Below are positions 37,000-50,130 of a stretch of DNA of 64,000 nucleotides, one piece after another. Numbering within the stretch: the stretch's first letter is position 1; each line of letters begins with the position of its first letter. The stretch covers positions 19,368,501 through 19,432,500 of the forward strand of contig OX327684.1 of assembly GCA_946807835.1 (NCBI GenBank), written 5' to 3'. Both the position numbers and the translations under genes were made by a program. This DNA is from Ailanthus altissimus (taxonomy: Eukaryota; Streptophyta; Magnoliopsida; Sapindales; Simaroubaceae). The notes under the pieces are model-generated. The model had not been told where the DNA came from. It saw only the letters and a program-made list of their open reading frames with translations, and did no database searches.

Positions 37000-39900
37000 T
37001 AATGGGCAGTGAGAACTCTCTGTTGTCAATGAAATCTCAAATTGATTCCTTGTAATTTGTTCTTGCTTCCTACAAATCCTCAGTTAAATGATTTTCTTGA
37101 ATTTAACTCAAGTGGGTAACTTTGTCTCTAGCAAAAAATTCCCAGACAGCAAATCTTTTGCTTACTCAAAGTCCAAGATCAGTGATTTTTTCATTTTTAC
37201 AAACCCAAATTGGAAAAAAACTAATCCTGCCCTTTGCTTTTGCTTAATTAAAAGTAATTCTACAGAAGCTATCTTCCATAAACTAAAAGTTGAAAATGAA
37301 TTAAAATAAAGGAACAATCTTATCGTATCTTAATAATATAAGCAGCAAATCTTTACTTCTCACCAAAAATTTTAGACTAAGTTCTATGAACTTACAAGAG
37401 TTCAAAATCAAAAGCAAATCATCAGGAGTCTCTTTTTCTACAACATTAAGGCATCAGCTTTACAAATGGAATAAACAGTTTCACTTTCTGTGTCTATTTT
37501 TTATAAAACAAAATTACAAAACTAATGAGCAGCAGCTCCCTTAAATTATGCCATGTTCATTGGAAAGTGGGTGCAATCCCATTATTGGATTTCATGGTAT
37601 CTTTGTTTTGCTTGTGATTAATTAGCTGACTTGACCAGTCAAAAATTCTGCTCATCAAGTGAACAATTTACATACGCTGCTGCAGATTTATAGACCTTTA
37701 TTTTGGCTTATCCTAGTTCCTACACATGAAGCATAACATGACGTTAAGTAACGAAGAGGGCAGCATCTGCAATCATGAGAAGGGAGGTTCATTAGTTATA
37801 TTAATTAATTAAGCTTAATTCAGGTCTTCTGTGTATATCAATCAGAAGAATCAGTTTGTCTTATTTGGTTGAGTCCTATAATGATTTTATAATCCAAAGT
37901 TTTTGGCCACTATTAACAGCTTTTGCCATAAGCATATATAAATTATCAGTCCAATCCTTCTTTACACTTTAATTATTTATAGCTAAAGAAAGAGCTTTCA
38001 TTTTGTGTCTTGTCTTTTCGCCAATAATATAATATCTGTCGCGACTTCATTCCACAAGATTATTTCAAAGATAATGATATTTTATGTTCCTCTGTAATAG
38101 ATCTTGTTACAGACTGATTAGTATATTCTCAGTTGATTGAATTGTTCTGCCTACAGGAGAGTAATAACACATGCTTTCATGTGAATGAACGTTCAAACCA
38201 GTGGCGTTAGGTACCAGTGCGTAGCAAAATTCAACCACCATCACCAACCTACATAAAAGAAAATAAAAAAGTGAACAAAATGTCAAAAACCTCTGCAAAT
38301 TAACTCACTCAAATGTTTGTATGTGCGTTAATGTGAGAGAGTAAGTATCATTGAGGCAATGTGAGATACCATTCATTGTAGTCTCGACTAAAATTACAAT
38401 TTCCCATTTTGGTTTTTTCTTTCTCGTCTTTTTTTAAGTGTAACATTTTTGCGAGCTACAAGTGATCGATGTCCTAGATAATTGCATTGATTTCAACCTT
38501 GATTTTTGGAGAAGATCTTATGATTGAAGAGCCCCAAGGATTTTTGTATATATTTTAGCAAACAGAGAAATGACATACATGACACTCTTGAGAATAAAAT
38601 ACTTTATTTATATGGCAAAGTATTAGGAAATATTTGTCGTTTAATTAGTGAAGTCAATCTGTATTTGAACATGTATACGTATCTATTTGAACATGATCAT
38701 GTTAACATATACTGAGGTTTAGTTTTTGTTTTGTGTATTTAGGCGTGAAACTGCATGCCGATGGGCTGCAGCAGGTTCCAGTCTAAGTTCTTTGAACAAA
38801 CAAGTGATTTTCTTAGCTAATTAATCAAACCGTACAATTCATGAACAAGCAAGAAATTTTCTTTAAATGAATATGATCTTTTCATTTCCAATTCTTACTT
38901 AAAGTCAAATTCTCACGTACTTCTTGCTCAATATAGATCACAGAAAACAAAGTTTTTTCTTATGAAACTGCCCCTCAAACAAGCAACTTTCTTTTTAGAG
39001 ATCTGGTGCAGCTTTCCGGCTTCCTTCTATGAACTAGAGAAGTTGAACAAACCAAAAAAGTGCTCTTATGTCTCTTCATCTGCTTTAGTATTCTTGTTTT
39101 GCTTACACAACCCTAGACTAGGAAAAAAAGTTTAGAGTTATTATGATCTCTTTATCTGCGACAAACGCATGATCAATCATTAGGTCTTAAAATGGATAAT
39201 GCATTCATCTTTTTCTGAATATGACATAGAAACTGCAAATGGAAGCAGCTCCCGTAATGCATGCCATGTTCAAGGGATAGGATGCATAAGCCTTAAAAAT
39301 ATTTCTTATGTTACATTTCATTGGTTTCTGTAGTATCTTTGTTTAATTAATGGTTTTAGCTGACTTGATCCACCAAAGATAAAATTCATATATTTTATGG
39401 ACAAAATTGTTCTGTTTGGACTCATTACAATAATGAAGAGTTAAAATGAACAAATTATATTAAGGAAATGAAGGGAATACGGTATATATATGGGGTAGTT
39501 CATCCTACTTGTTACTTTAATTATAGCTTAACCAAATTTTGTCATTATCTAAACAGTTTGTCTTACTCGATTGTGCCTATAATGACCTGTTCTTCTATTT
39601 GACTTAAATTTGATAAGAGTAAAGACTATTACTTGTGATTCCGAGCTTCAGAAATTTTGGTTATAGTTTATATTTCCCCATTTGGTAATTATCGAAATCT
39701 TTGGTGTAGTTTCTGATGGATGAATAATGTGAAGACTATTTAATTAAGTGGAGAACTATCTCACTCAACTAGGAATTGTTGCTTGATTCGGTCAATTTAA
39801 CCTATACATCGTTCTTATTATCGGGTGGAGTTGTGAAATATCACATGCATCCATTTGAGCAAAACCTTCAAAGTTCAAATTAGCAAATAAATTATGGTTC

Positions 39901-40208
39901 AGTAAGTACTAACGGTGTTGAAAACTTAATTTCTGTAGCACCCAAAATTTGAACAAATTGAGAGGAGGTTAAAAAAAAAAAAACTGCCATATGAACTCAG
40001 TCAAACTATAATTTAAACAAATAAGCAGAATCTCGAAGATAGATGTATCAAATTATCCATGAATGAACAAGAAAGTTTCTTTGCTTCCTGCAGATTAATG
40101 GATGGCTTTCTCGATTACTACATTAACAGTTGACGTTGCTTACTACAAATCCAAGATAGAAGATTTGCTTTCTCTTTGTTTTTATTCAAACCAAATGATT
40201 ATTTTTGC
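37000..40208. repeat. Copies 1 and 2 (and start of 3) of a diverged tandem triplication
   Basis: Landmark phrases recur in the same order. TAGCTGACTTGA(C/T)C is at 37623, 39357 and 45473. CACATGC(T/A)T(T/C)CAT is at about 38168, 39843 and 46210. TTCTATGAACT(T/A) is at 37384, 39030 and 45062. After subtracting the 4.7 kb hAT insertion, the last two copies are spaced 1.3-1.7 kb, like the first two. Copies are heavily diverged and no gene family was recognised in any of them. Short open frames here (37088-37309, 38524-38715) are not conserved between copies and are not accepted. Confidence 0.5.
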
Positions 40209-43200
40209 TAGGGGTGGGCATCTCTGGATCGGGTTTGGGACAGATCCGACCAATCTCGAACTCTGTTTGGGATAAAAAAATCTGTTTCGAACGAATATTT
40301 ATTCGGTCTTGACCCGAATCAGGATGGGGTCGGGTTAGGTCGAGACATGGCTCCAAACTAGGACATGGGCAATTTTTACCCATATCCCTAATTTGTTTAA
40401 AATTTATAATTTCGCTTAAATATTTTATGTTAATTTGTAGTTTATGATCCTAATTGTTACAAATTTATATTTTTAATCTAAAAATGTAATTTTGTATTCT
40501 TTTAGACTTTAATAAATTTTATTATTAATTTAATTTCTTATCATTAATATAATTATTGATTTTAATTCTAATAGAAGTTCAATTTTTGAATTACGTTACA
40601 TATTATAATTTTAATTTGAAATACATTAAATGTTTCAATTTTAATTTTAATTTTAATTTCAATTGAAAGTAAATAATATAAATCAGATTCTAATTTGAAT
40701 TTCAATTACGTTAGTGTTAAATATTATAATTTTAAACCTAATTTTAATTTCAATTATGTTAAGTGTTAAATATTATAAGTTCAAATTTAATTTTAATTTC
40801 AACTACATTAAATGTTATAATTCTAATTTTAATGTTTATTACGTTAAATCATAAATGTTGTAATTTTGATTTAACAAATCCTAATGTGACATCAATTGTT
40901 TAAGTGTTATAATTCCAAATCCAAATTCAAATTTAATTTTAATTATGTTCAATATTATAATCTGAATGTAATTTTATGTTAAATATCATAATTCGATTTA
41001 ATACGTTAAATGTTATAATCCGATTCTAATTTTACGTTAAACGTTAAATATTTTAGTTTAAATTATTTACATTTAAAAAATTTCAACAGAACCTCCCTTA
41101 AAATTTGAATATTCCTATAGACATATACTTTATAAAATTAACACTCCAATGTTCACCACATCAAATCATTTCACCTATAATGTCTTTCGCAATGGCCCAT
41201 TGTCAACCAATAGATTCAAAATAAACCAACATTTCAAATTTCAATAGCTAAATATATAAAAAAATCAAGCAAATATCTTCACAAAATAAAAACAAAGTGC
41301 AACACTTAGGTAATAAATACATTAAGTCCAAAAGATAATTGCTAAAATAGTAACTAAACGAAGTCCAAAAAATAATTGCAATATAAAATCCAAAAAATAA
41401 TAGCAAAAATGTCTTCAAAATTTAGATTCTTCATTAATATGTAAAACAATAGTATAACAAACATTAAATATTACAATATAAAATTTCATCACTCATATTA
41501 TTGATTTAATTGAACTATTGGAGAATTACCTTAAAATTGAATTGTCCACAGGTAACGAAAGTAACCTCTTGATAAATTTAATGCCTGTTGAGGAGGCGGT
41601 TGCATAGTATGTGTAAATTCTATATGAAAGAAGTAAGATAATAATTTTTGCATAATATTTAAAAATATAAAATATTAAAAAATAATAGAAAAAAAAACAA
41701 AAGGAGAAGTAATAAAATAGTAGAATAATATTTTTTTACCTACTTCAACTTTATCATAAAATTTAACATCTTTGAGAATTTCTTTTGTTTTCGGTCTATT
41801 CAACAAAATTAAAACTCTTATCTAATTTTGTGTATATATCAAACTCTCAACCATCTTTGGAGTCAATGAGCTGCAGAATGAATCTAGAATACGTCCTCCG
41901 TTACTAGAAACCGACTTAGAGACTATAATAGATACCAAAATAGTAATTATATCCCTAGTTATCTGTACCAACACTAGATACCTCAAAGAATTTACCTTCT
42001 ACCAACTCAAAATATCAAAACGTTAATTTTTAGGATTCTCAGCTTTCTCCATCAGGTATCTATCCACTTTATTGGATTCAACCAAATCCATTTCGTCATC
42101 TACACACTCCACGAATTTTGCCCAATGGTCATTATCCCCTACATCAAACTGTATTACGTCTGAATATAAACTTGATAGACTAGATTATTGTGACTGTGAC
42201 CCATACATGCTAGTGCTACTTCCAACTCCACTCTCAGACCCACCAACACTACTAGCACTACTACTTGGCTCACCAACCGCTCTACCATACGATGTATTAT
42301 AGGCCTCACAAAGCCTATACAATAATTCTTTGCTTATTATCTTCATGTCTTCGACTTTGGTGCTGTCATCACCATATAAAAACTCAAAACAAAATCTAGC
42401 AAATTGTATCTTGCGTCTTGAATCAAGCACTGTAGCAAGTATCAATAATTTATTCATTTTCTCAATAGATTCCCAATATTTCTCATATTTTGCCTGCATC
42501 TTGCTAGCTATGACTCGCTCCAACTTAATTTAACTAAATTAGAATTAATATTCAAAATCTCGCTGAAACAAATATTAGATGTCACAAATAATGAAACACT
42601 AAATTTTAATGTGACATCATAAAAAATTTTAGAAACTTCATAAACTGTTCAACATTCTCTCAATTTGCATTAATTGGTGGCCTATATCTCTTCTTTTTAT
42701 TTTTATCCTCCTGAAAGTAACTCCCATATGACTCATCCTCTTCCGCCATTCGATCAAGCACTTTTGTAAATTTTAATGTAGTCGCCAACATTAAATAAGC
42801 TCGTTGGCACATCTAACACCACCATTCTTTTATAATCAATTCTCTCTCTCTCTCTCTCTCTTTCTCTCCATAAAATTTTTAAAAACTAGAACTCTTACTG
42901 TTGAAGATCTCACATATTTCATAGCACTACGTGTAGAAGTAATGCTCTCATGCAAATCTTTGAACCTATCAGTCATAATCAAATTTAAAATGTGCGCACA
43001 ACAAAGCATATGCATAAACTCTCCATTCAATATTAGTACTTCATCTTTCCAACTCTTCAGTATCTTCTTAAAATAATTGACGGCAACGTCATTGGCACTT
43101 ATGTTATCGATTGTAATGGTAAATACTTTTTCTATACCACAATCCAACAAGCAAGATTTAAATTGCTTGCCGATGTCATCCCCTTTATGGGATGGAATAA

Positions 43201-44916
43201 GAGAGAAACTTAAAATCCTCTAATGAAACTTCCAATCTGGATCTATGAAGTGGGCAGTAATAACTATATATCTTTGATTATAAACGAAAGTCTAAAGGTC
43301 AGTTGTCAAGCTCACTCATTGCCCAGTTACACTAAATAGACTCTTTAACATGGCTTTCTCCTTAACAAATAGTTATACTACGTCTCTGGTTATAGTTCTA
43401 CGCGATGGAACATCAAATAGAGGATATGCTACGTTGCAAATATATCAGTACCTATAATTCTCTACAAAACTAAATGATAATTCATTTATAATCACAAATT
43501 TTTCAACAGTATCTTGACATATTTCTTGACTCAATCCTCTAGGTACAATATTACTATTATTTTTCTCTTCTCCTTCTATAAGTTCTCTAACAAATATTAT
43601 TTGTCTATCATCCAACAATGAACGTGGAATCTTCTTACGTACTTGTAAGTATTTTCTTATACCATCTGTTCTATCTTTTGTTGAATTAGAAGTATACAAT
43701 TTTCTATAGTAATTGCACAGTGACTTATCCATTATGTCCTTGCACGGGCTGAAGTGACTCCACACCATTGATCTTGTTCTCTTCTTAGTATTAGGATGTG
43801 GAGACAACAATGCATATGTGTCGTCAACGCTGCATTGCGTATCCTCACGAGATTCCCAAATATTCGTAATATTTTATAAAGTTGAATCACGACTCATTAG
43901 TAATATAATAGTGTAATACACAACAATGAAACAAGATTAATTTGAATCTTTCAATTTTTTTTAATATTTCATAAATATGTAATTTTATAAACACACAAAA
44001 ACTCATGGAAAACCTTAACCATCATACAACAAAGTAAACATGAATTAGAAGCTTAAATAATAAAAAGAAACTACTACATATATAAATTATTTGTGCATAA
44101 CATTACACATACAAATATTTAAAACAATTTTTTTATACCATAAGTTATATTATTGTAACATGTAAATATTAATCAAATAACAATCAATGTAACAAGCAAA
44201 TATTATTCGAATAACAATTAATAATAATTTTTTACCAAAATAACAATTAATATTACTTAGTTTATCCTACAATTAATTCTACTAATATATAAATAAATAT
44301 ATTATAAATATTTGTAAAATAAATAAATATAATAGTTTATATTTACACTTTACACTTATAGCATACTTATAGGGTGTGCTAGCGGCGCGTATACTCAACA
44401 GCAATGGCAGATGACAGCAATGGCATAGCAGAACGATAAATGGCAGCAACTATGATAGATGCAGGTCACGCAGTGACAGAATGACGGCACTGAAGATGAG
44501 CAGTAGCAGACGACAGTCATGGTCACGGACCCACGACAGCAATGGTGGAATAGCATCGGAGAAGAAAGGTGAATTGTAGAGAAAGAAAATTGTGAAAGTG
44601 AGTGATGAAATACAATTTTTGAATTTTTTTGTTGCCGTAAACATTCTTTTTCCTTTTTATCATTTAAATGGCACCGTTTTAGCTTCAAAAAAGGCGTCGT
44701 TTTGCTTTTTTTTTTTTAATAAAAAAAATAATTCGGCCTAAGAATGACCCAAATCGCACCAAGTCCTGTCTTGTCTAGACTGCGACGATTGAGACTTCTA
44801 TTTTTAGTTCTAGTTTTGTCCCGCAAACGGGACCCCTCCCGTCTCAATCCAATTTTTCACGTTGAACAATCCAAGTCAGGCTGGGACTAGAGCGGATGCC
44901 CACTCCTAAATTTTGC
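40201..44916 (-). mobile_element. hAT-family DNA transposon, 4.7 kb, degenerate
   Basis: Terminal inverted repeats TAGGGGTGGGCATC (40209-40222) and its complement GATGCCCACTCCTA (44895-44908) differ at one of 14 positions. They are flanked by an eight-base target duplication, ATTTTTGC (40201-40208) and AATTTTGC (44909-44916), also one mismatch. Eight-base duplications and TAGGG-type ends are typical of hAT elements. A transposase-like coding region lies on the minus strand between 43860 and 41760. The non-coding left third (40390-41070) is built of repeated AATTTTAATTTCAATTACG phrases. A (TC)n microsatellite lies at 42840-42868. Confidence 0.9.
41760..43860 (-). pseudogene. hAT transposase relic (BED finger, RNase H-like core, dimerisation domain)
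   Basis: Reading leftward on minus: a BED-type zinc-finger region (KKRTRSMVWSHFSP...CNYYRKLYTSNSTK, about 43790-43670) in which the second cysteine of the usual CxxC is tyrosine; KGDDIGKQFKSCLLDCGIEK and VFTITIDNISANDVAVNYF with LNGEFMHMLCCAHILNLI (43180-42960); AEEDESYGSYFQEDKNKKKR (about 42750-42690); a DUF4413-like part (YEKYWESIEKMNKLLILATV, 42500-42430); and the C-terminal dimerisation domain (VESNKVDRYLMEKAENPK, then ...VSSNGGRILDSF, about 42090-41870). Stop codons and frameshifts interrupt it several times (for example a stop right after AENPKN), so the element cannot make its own transposase. Confidence 0.85.
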
Positions 44917-46330
44917 TTACAACACTTTGGTCCTTTACATGTTTAACGTTTTGGCTATTAATAGTACAAAATCCAAGACCATCTTTTGCTGTCTACAAAT
45001 TAACACAAAAAAAAAAAAAATGTAATAGATTTTGCTTCATTTACAAAATTGGACTATATTCTATGAACTAGACAAGAAGTGATTTTAATAAATTTTATAG
45101 CCGCAATAACCAATTAACCACTTTTTTTATTTATTATTTTTCATATTACTAACTTATTCTTTTGCTTAAAAAACTCTCTGACGTTAATAAATTAGTTTTA
45201 AAAGTAATTTTAAAACATTAATATTTAATTAATAGAGGAATTTTTGAACATGTGGAATCAACAAGGATGCCATATTCATTCACACATCTTTTCAGTGATG
45301 GATGACCCATAACAATCTTGCTTCTTTAAAGCATGCTAAAGAAGTGGGATAATCTTGCTCTAGTTTTAATATATGCATGTCTCCTCTCGCATGGCATCGT
45401 AATTATTTTTGGCCATTTAACCAATCTCTTTCTGACAAAAGACTTGGGTATTTTTGCAGTGATTATGATTATAGCTGACTTGACTCGTCAAACTTTTGTT
45501 CAAATGCATAAATATCACATGCTAATGCACAATTTTTTTAAAAATATTATCTGCTAAATTATCGGGCACATGAGGATCAAACAACCCGATTAAGATATGA
45601 AGAGTCGGCTTCTAGGATCATGGAGTAGTTGATCTCGTCTTAATTAAATATATAGGTCATTTGCTTAACGTCCCTACTTTTCTGATGGATTATATGACTT
45701 GTCCATCTCCTCCCTTTGGTTTAATTTTAAATTCGAAATTGCACGACTGACATGCTTTTGCTGTAGGTATCAAATGTTTTGACCCTTCTGAAGAGAGAGA
45801 TTTATGGGCATTTATTAAAAATGTGTATGATTTATTATTTATTAAACTATGATTCCATATCACGATTCTATAAATTTATGTAATGTTGCAAAATATGTGT
45901 TTGTTTAGACAAACAAAAACATATAATCATCTGAAAACTATTTTAAAAAATAATACATTTCAAATACACTCGTACTCTCTTTCACTATCTGAGAATTATG
46001 AAAATATCCCTTTTCCATAATCATACTGTTACATTATTTCAGAACTCGATTCTTAATTCTCTCACTATGATGTTTGTATAGTAAGAAACTCATATATATC
46101 TTGATTATTTCCTTTAATCACAATTAATAAATGATAATCACAATATTGACAATATTCCTTCACTAGGCAAATTAGACAATTATTCTTTCCATCAAGTGGA
46201 ATGGCAATATCACATGCCTCCATGTGAAATATATGTATGTAATGTCACAAAACTTCAATCTGAATTAAACCCAAAAAACCTACAAAATTAAGTCATTTTT
46301 TTAAGAGAAGGAGCAAGCCGTTGAGGGGAC
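44917..46330. repeat. Remainder of the third tandem copy, right of the hAT insertion
   Basis: Contains the same ordered landmarks as the two copies to the left (TTCTATGAACTAGAC near 45062, ATAGCTGACTTGACTCGTCA near 45471, TATCACATGCCTCCATGTGA near 46206). The small frame at 45333-45557 on + is not conserved in the other copies and is not accepted as a gene. Confidence 0.45.
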
Positions 46331-46579
46331 ATGAAGCGTCATTTCCCATATCTTTGTTCAGAGTATGCAAATCTAAATGAGCAAAAAAAAAAAAAAAATG
46401 ATGTGAGTCAACGAATTGTCTTCGAAGATAAAGAAATGAATTCTATTTTATTTCTAAACTTTTTTTGTTCTTGGCTGATTTTGAGATTCTATGATTCATT
46501 ATCATCATAACTGTACCTTCATTTCATTTTGTCTGATCATGTAATACAAAGATTTGGATTCTATAAAGATGTTCTTTTC

Positions 46580-46945
46580 CCCAATTCTTTTGATATTTGT
46601 TCCCCCAATTAATTTAGTGTATTGAGTTTTGTATTTCTCTTTGTGAGTTGAGAGAAAAGAAATATATTTTACTATATTGAAAGGACCCAATTCTTTTGAT
46701 ATTTGTTCCCTAATTAATTTAGTGTATTGAGTTTTGTATTTTTTTTTGTGAGTTGAGAGAAAAGAAATATATTTTACTATATTGAAAGGATGTAAATTGA
46801 GTCTTTATATAAGTATTGATAGTATCTATTTACAATATGAAGGTAATTAAGTTAAAGTAAATGTTTATGATTATAAAATATGAATGAAAATATAAATGGT
46901 GAGCTGTGCAGTCAATATTGACTGCATCGTCATATGGCTTTAACA
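46580..46945 (-). mobile_element. 3'LTR of the copia element, with 106-bp tandem duplication
   Basis: On minus, the copia pol end (FKLKLVFTPPT, stop) is followed by a purine tract AAAGGGGGA and then TGTTAAAGCC, the LTR start at 46945. Within it, the phrase CCCAATTCTTTTGATATTTG is repeated with a period of 106 bases (about 46580-46790). The far (left) end of the LTR could not be set with confidence because it falls in or near this duplication. Confidence 0.65.
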
Positions 46946-46954
46946 TCCCCCTTT

Positions 46955-47611
46955 AAATTTAAGTTGGAGGCGTAAAAACAAGTTTGAGTTTAAATACTAA
47001 AGTTTGAAAATGATGGAAGCGAAGAGACTTAGTGAAGATATCAGCAGGTTGGTTTTTAGAAAAAAAGGAATGAAGAGTAATCATCTTTTGAGAAACATAT
47101 TGTCGAACAAAATAACAGTTTGTCTCGATGTGTTTTGTTCGCTAATAAAAGACATAATTGTGAGCAATCTAAATAGTACTTTAATTGTCATAATAAAGTG
47201 GTTAGCTCTATAATGAGAAATACCTATATCTTTGATAAGCCACCTAAGTCAAATAATCTCTTACGTAGTGTCTGTAAGTGTTCGGTACTCAGCCTCAGTA
47301 CTGAAGCGGGCAACAATAGTATATTTCTAGTTTTTCTAAGAAAGAAGAGAATCTCTTAAGAAAAGACAATATCCAGTAGTGGAACGTCGATTTGTATGAT
47401 CACCAGCCCAATTAGCATCAGCATAGGCCCACAACGCAATGTTTGATTGGGTCGAGAAATGAAGTTCATAAAATAGAGTACCCTTTAAGTAGCGTAAAAT
47501 GTGAAGAACTGCAATGTAGTGAGAGGTTTGAGGAGCAGCCATAAACTGACTAACAACATAAACAGCATAAGCAATGTCCGGTCGGGTGACTGTGAGATAA
47601 ACTAAGCTACC
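46955..47611 (-). pseudogene. Ty1/copia pol, segment 3: end of RT and RNase H
   Basis: Minus-strand translation gives SLVYLTVTRPDIAYAVYVVS, then HYIAVLHILRYLKGTLFYEL, then WAYADANWAGDHTNRRSTTG, then FSTEAEYRTLTDTT, and after stops QPADIFTKSLRFHHFQTLVF: the ordered signature of a copia reverse transcriptase end and RNase H. At least two stops interrupt it. It continues, after removal of the 47612-49850 insertion, into the segment at 49851. Confidence 0.85.
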
Positions 47612-49855
47612 TATTGGGATTTGTGCTCATGTACCATCCTAATTTTATATGAATGTTTTATTTTCATACTTATGTAATAAATAAATATTTCATTAAATCG
47701 CCAATTAATTTTATTATGTAAGTCTAAAGAGTTAGAATCTTGTCTAAAATAAGACAAAGACCCGAGAATATACTAACAATGACATAGTTGTAAATAGTTG
47801 CAAGCTTTGCTAAGAAATATCATTGTATAAATATATTCTCAAATTAAATATTTCTGATCTATTTCTACCGATGCAGGGTCTATCGAATGGAATCGATTAA
47901 TATAGATCAGTGAATGTTTATATTTGGATAGTTCAGATGGTTAATCTTAACAAACCATGAGTTTAGTGGAAGCTCATATAGATATACATGTATTTAGTAA
48001 GGACTGGATACTGAACTAGACTCAATGAAGACCTCCAATAGATTCCTCATAAATTCGTCAGTGGAAGGTCTTCTCGAGTTAAGTAGTATTCGTAGTCCTA
48101 AAACCTGAGCACCACGATGGGTTTATGAGTAATCCACTATACTTAGGTTCCATACATGTCAGAGACATTTCATGGTATGGCCGCTAGATGTCGTTGGGTA
48201 TAGTTCGATGCTTATGGAGTCTGGTGTATGTAGATATGAGATCCGTCAGCTCATATGGGTAAGTTAAATATCCAGATACTGTAAGATTGTATTTTAGGAA
48301 GTCTTATGACCATAAGCATTTAACCTGGGAAAGAGTTTCCTGTGAAGTAAATAATATTACAAATGAATTTGCATATATTATTTATTGGAATACGAATCAA
48401 AAGAGATAAGTTTATGGTTGAGTAATAGGGGACTTGACGCTTTTGATCTATGTCTCCATTCTTCTAAGATATTAATGATAGAAGGATTGTACGAATATAG
48501 ATTAACCTCAACTTGTATGGTTTAACTCGCCATTTTGTATTATTCATAACGTGTGTGTGTAGGGCACCGTTATGGACTTATGAAAATATTTTGTGAGACA
48601 AAATGAGTGTGAACCTAGGGAGTTTCACTATATGAAGTATACTCTTTGAGCACGTGGGTAGCGTACCAGATCTAATTGTTCAATCCGAGAAGTTTTCAAA
48701 AAATATAAATTTATTTCAGGGTCTCTTGGGGAGTAGTTAAGGTTTAATTGTTAAACCTAAAATTGTGTCAAGTGAGACTTGACATTTTTATCTACCTAGT
48801 ATATGTCTCAAATTATGCCAATAATTTGTATGAGTACTAAATTGGGTATTAGTAGAAATAGCTATCATTTAAATAAAATAATTGTTATTTTATTTTATTT
48901 TATTTAAATTAAATTAATTATTTACTCATTTACTTTAGAATCTCTCGGGGAGTAGTTAAAGTTTAATTGTTAAACCTAAAATTGTGTCAAGTGAGACTTA
49001 ACATTTTTATCTACTTAGTGTATATCTCAAATTGCGCTAATAATTTGTATGTGTATTAATTTGAATATTAATAAATAAAATTTTATTAAAAAAAGGAGAA
49101 AGTTTAGCCATTCCGCGAAATAAATTGATTGATTCATTTCATTTCACGTGTATTGTATTTCTATATGATATATGTTTAAATTTGATTGACGTATTAAAAA
49201 GTTAATGGTTACTTGTTTAATTTCTATTTGTCCAAAGAAATTGAATCAAAATGATACAATTGCAAATAAAAATATGTAGCAGTACGTGGCAAGTTTTCAA
49301 ATGCTTTAAATTTAAGAAAGCCACCAAGATGCTCTAATAATTTGCTAACGAAATCAAGTATGCCACTAAACTTTAGTGTTCCCTTGTCATGCTTAGACAA
49401 ATGGCAATAAAGTGATTTTTAATTGATTTTAATGGTTGGTAGCATTTACTATAAATTGATAGCCAAATGTTATTTTTGGTGGAAGTTAAAAAATTCACTT
49501 CGAGCCGAATTATTTTGAGAGCTTTTGAATTTATTAAAGAGTTAACAAAATACAAAAGTAATTACATACTTAGGTCCCGAGAGAATATTATGAAGCAAGT
49601 GTTGTTTTAATTAATTTTTATTCCGAAAAATAGAAAGCTACTATTTTAGCTTGAGGAAACCTATTACGTCCCCAACTAGAATTGTTCAAAGCACACTTCA
49701 AGGGCGAGTTCCCTAATCTTATTAATGTAATAAGATTATTTTACTGTGTATTATATTTTCGCTGCATTACATATGAGACATGTAATATTTAAATTTTTTA
49801 AAATGCACATATTCACTTGTAGCACGGTACAAATGTACACAACACTAACATTACC
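47607..49855. mobile_element. Insertion A: solo-LTR-like element inside copia pol
   Basis: The insertion (47612-49850, 2239 bp) starts TATTGGGATTTGTGC and ends ...CACTAACA. It is flanked by CTACC (47607-47611) and TTACC (49851-49855), a five-base target duplication with one mismatch. Removing it restores the copia reading YRQLVG/SLVYLT. It shares long blocks with insertion B, for example GGGTATAGTTCGATGCT and CGAAGACCTC-like sequence. No coding region is present. A 219-base internal duplication starts at 48722 and 48941 (GGGGAGTAGTTAA...GTGTCAAGTGAGACTT). Confidence 0.75.
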
Positions 49856-50130
49856 GACTAGTTGTCAATAGAGAATGAGATCACCAAAGGGAGTAGAAGT
49901 AGTCTTACTATCTGTCAAACCTGCTTTAGCAAGGAGATCCGATGCGTATTTAGCTTGTGAGAGATAATACCCAGTAGAGTCAGATAGTACTTCAAGACCA
50001 AGAAAATAGTTGAGAGTGTCAAGATCTTTCATTTCAAAGTTTTGTTAAAGAAAGCTCTTTAAAGTAGAGATACCAAGGAGATCATCTCTGGTGATGATCA
50101 TATCATCCATATAGATTAGTAGGAGAACGC
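49851..50130 (-). pseudogene. Ty1/copia pol, segment 2: RT catalytic region
   Basis: Minus-strand translation gives SVLLLIYMDDMIITRDDLLG, with the YMDD-type catalytic motif of reverse transcriptase, then FEMKDLDTLNYFLGLEVLSD and TGYYLSQAKYASDLLAKAGL. It lies between two insertions of the same family. A stop replaces glutamine in SFLQQNFEM. Confidence 0.85.
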
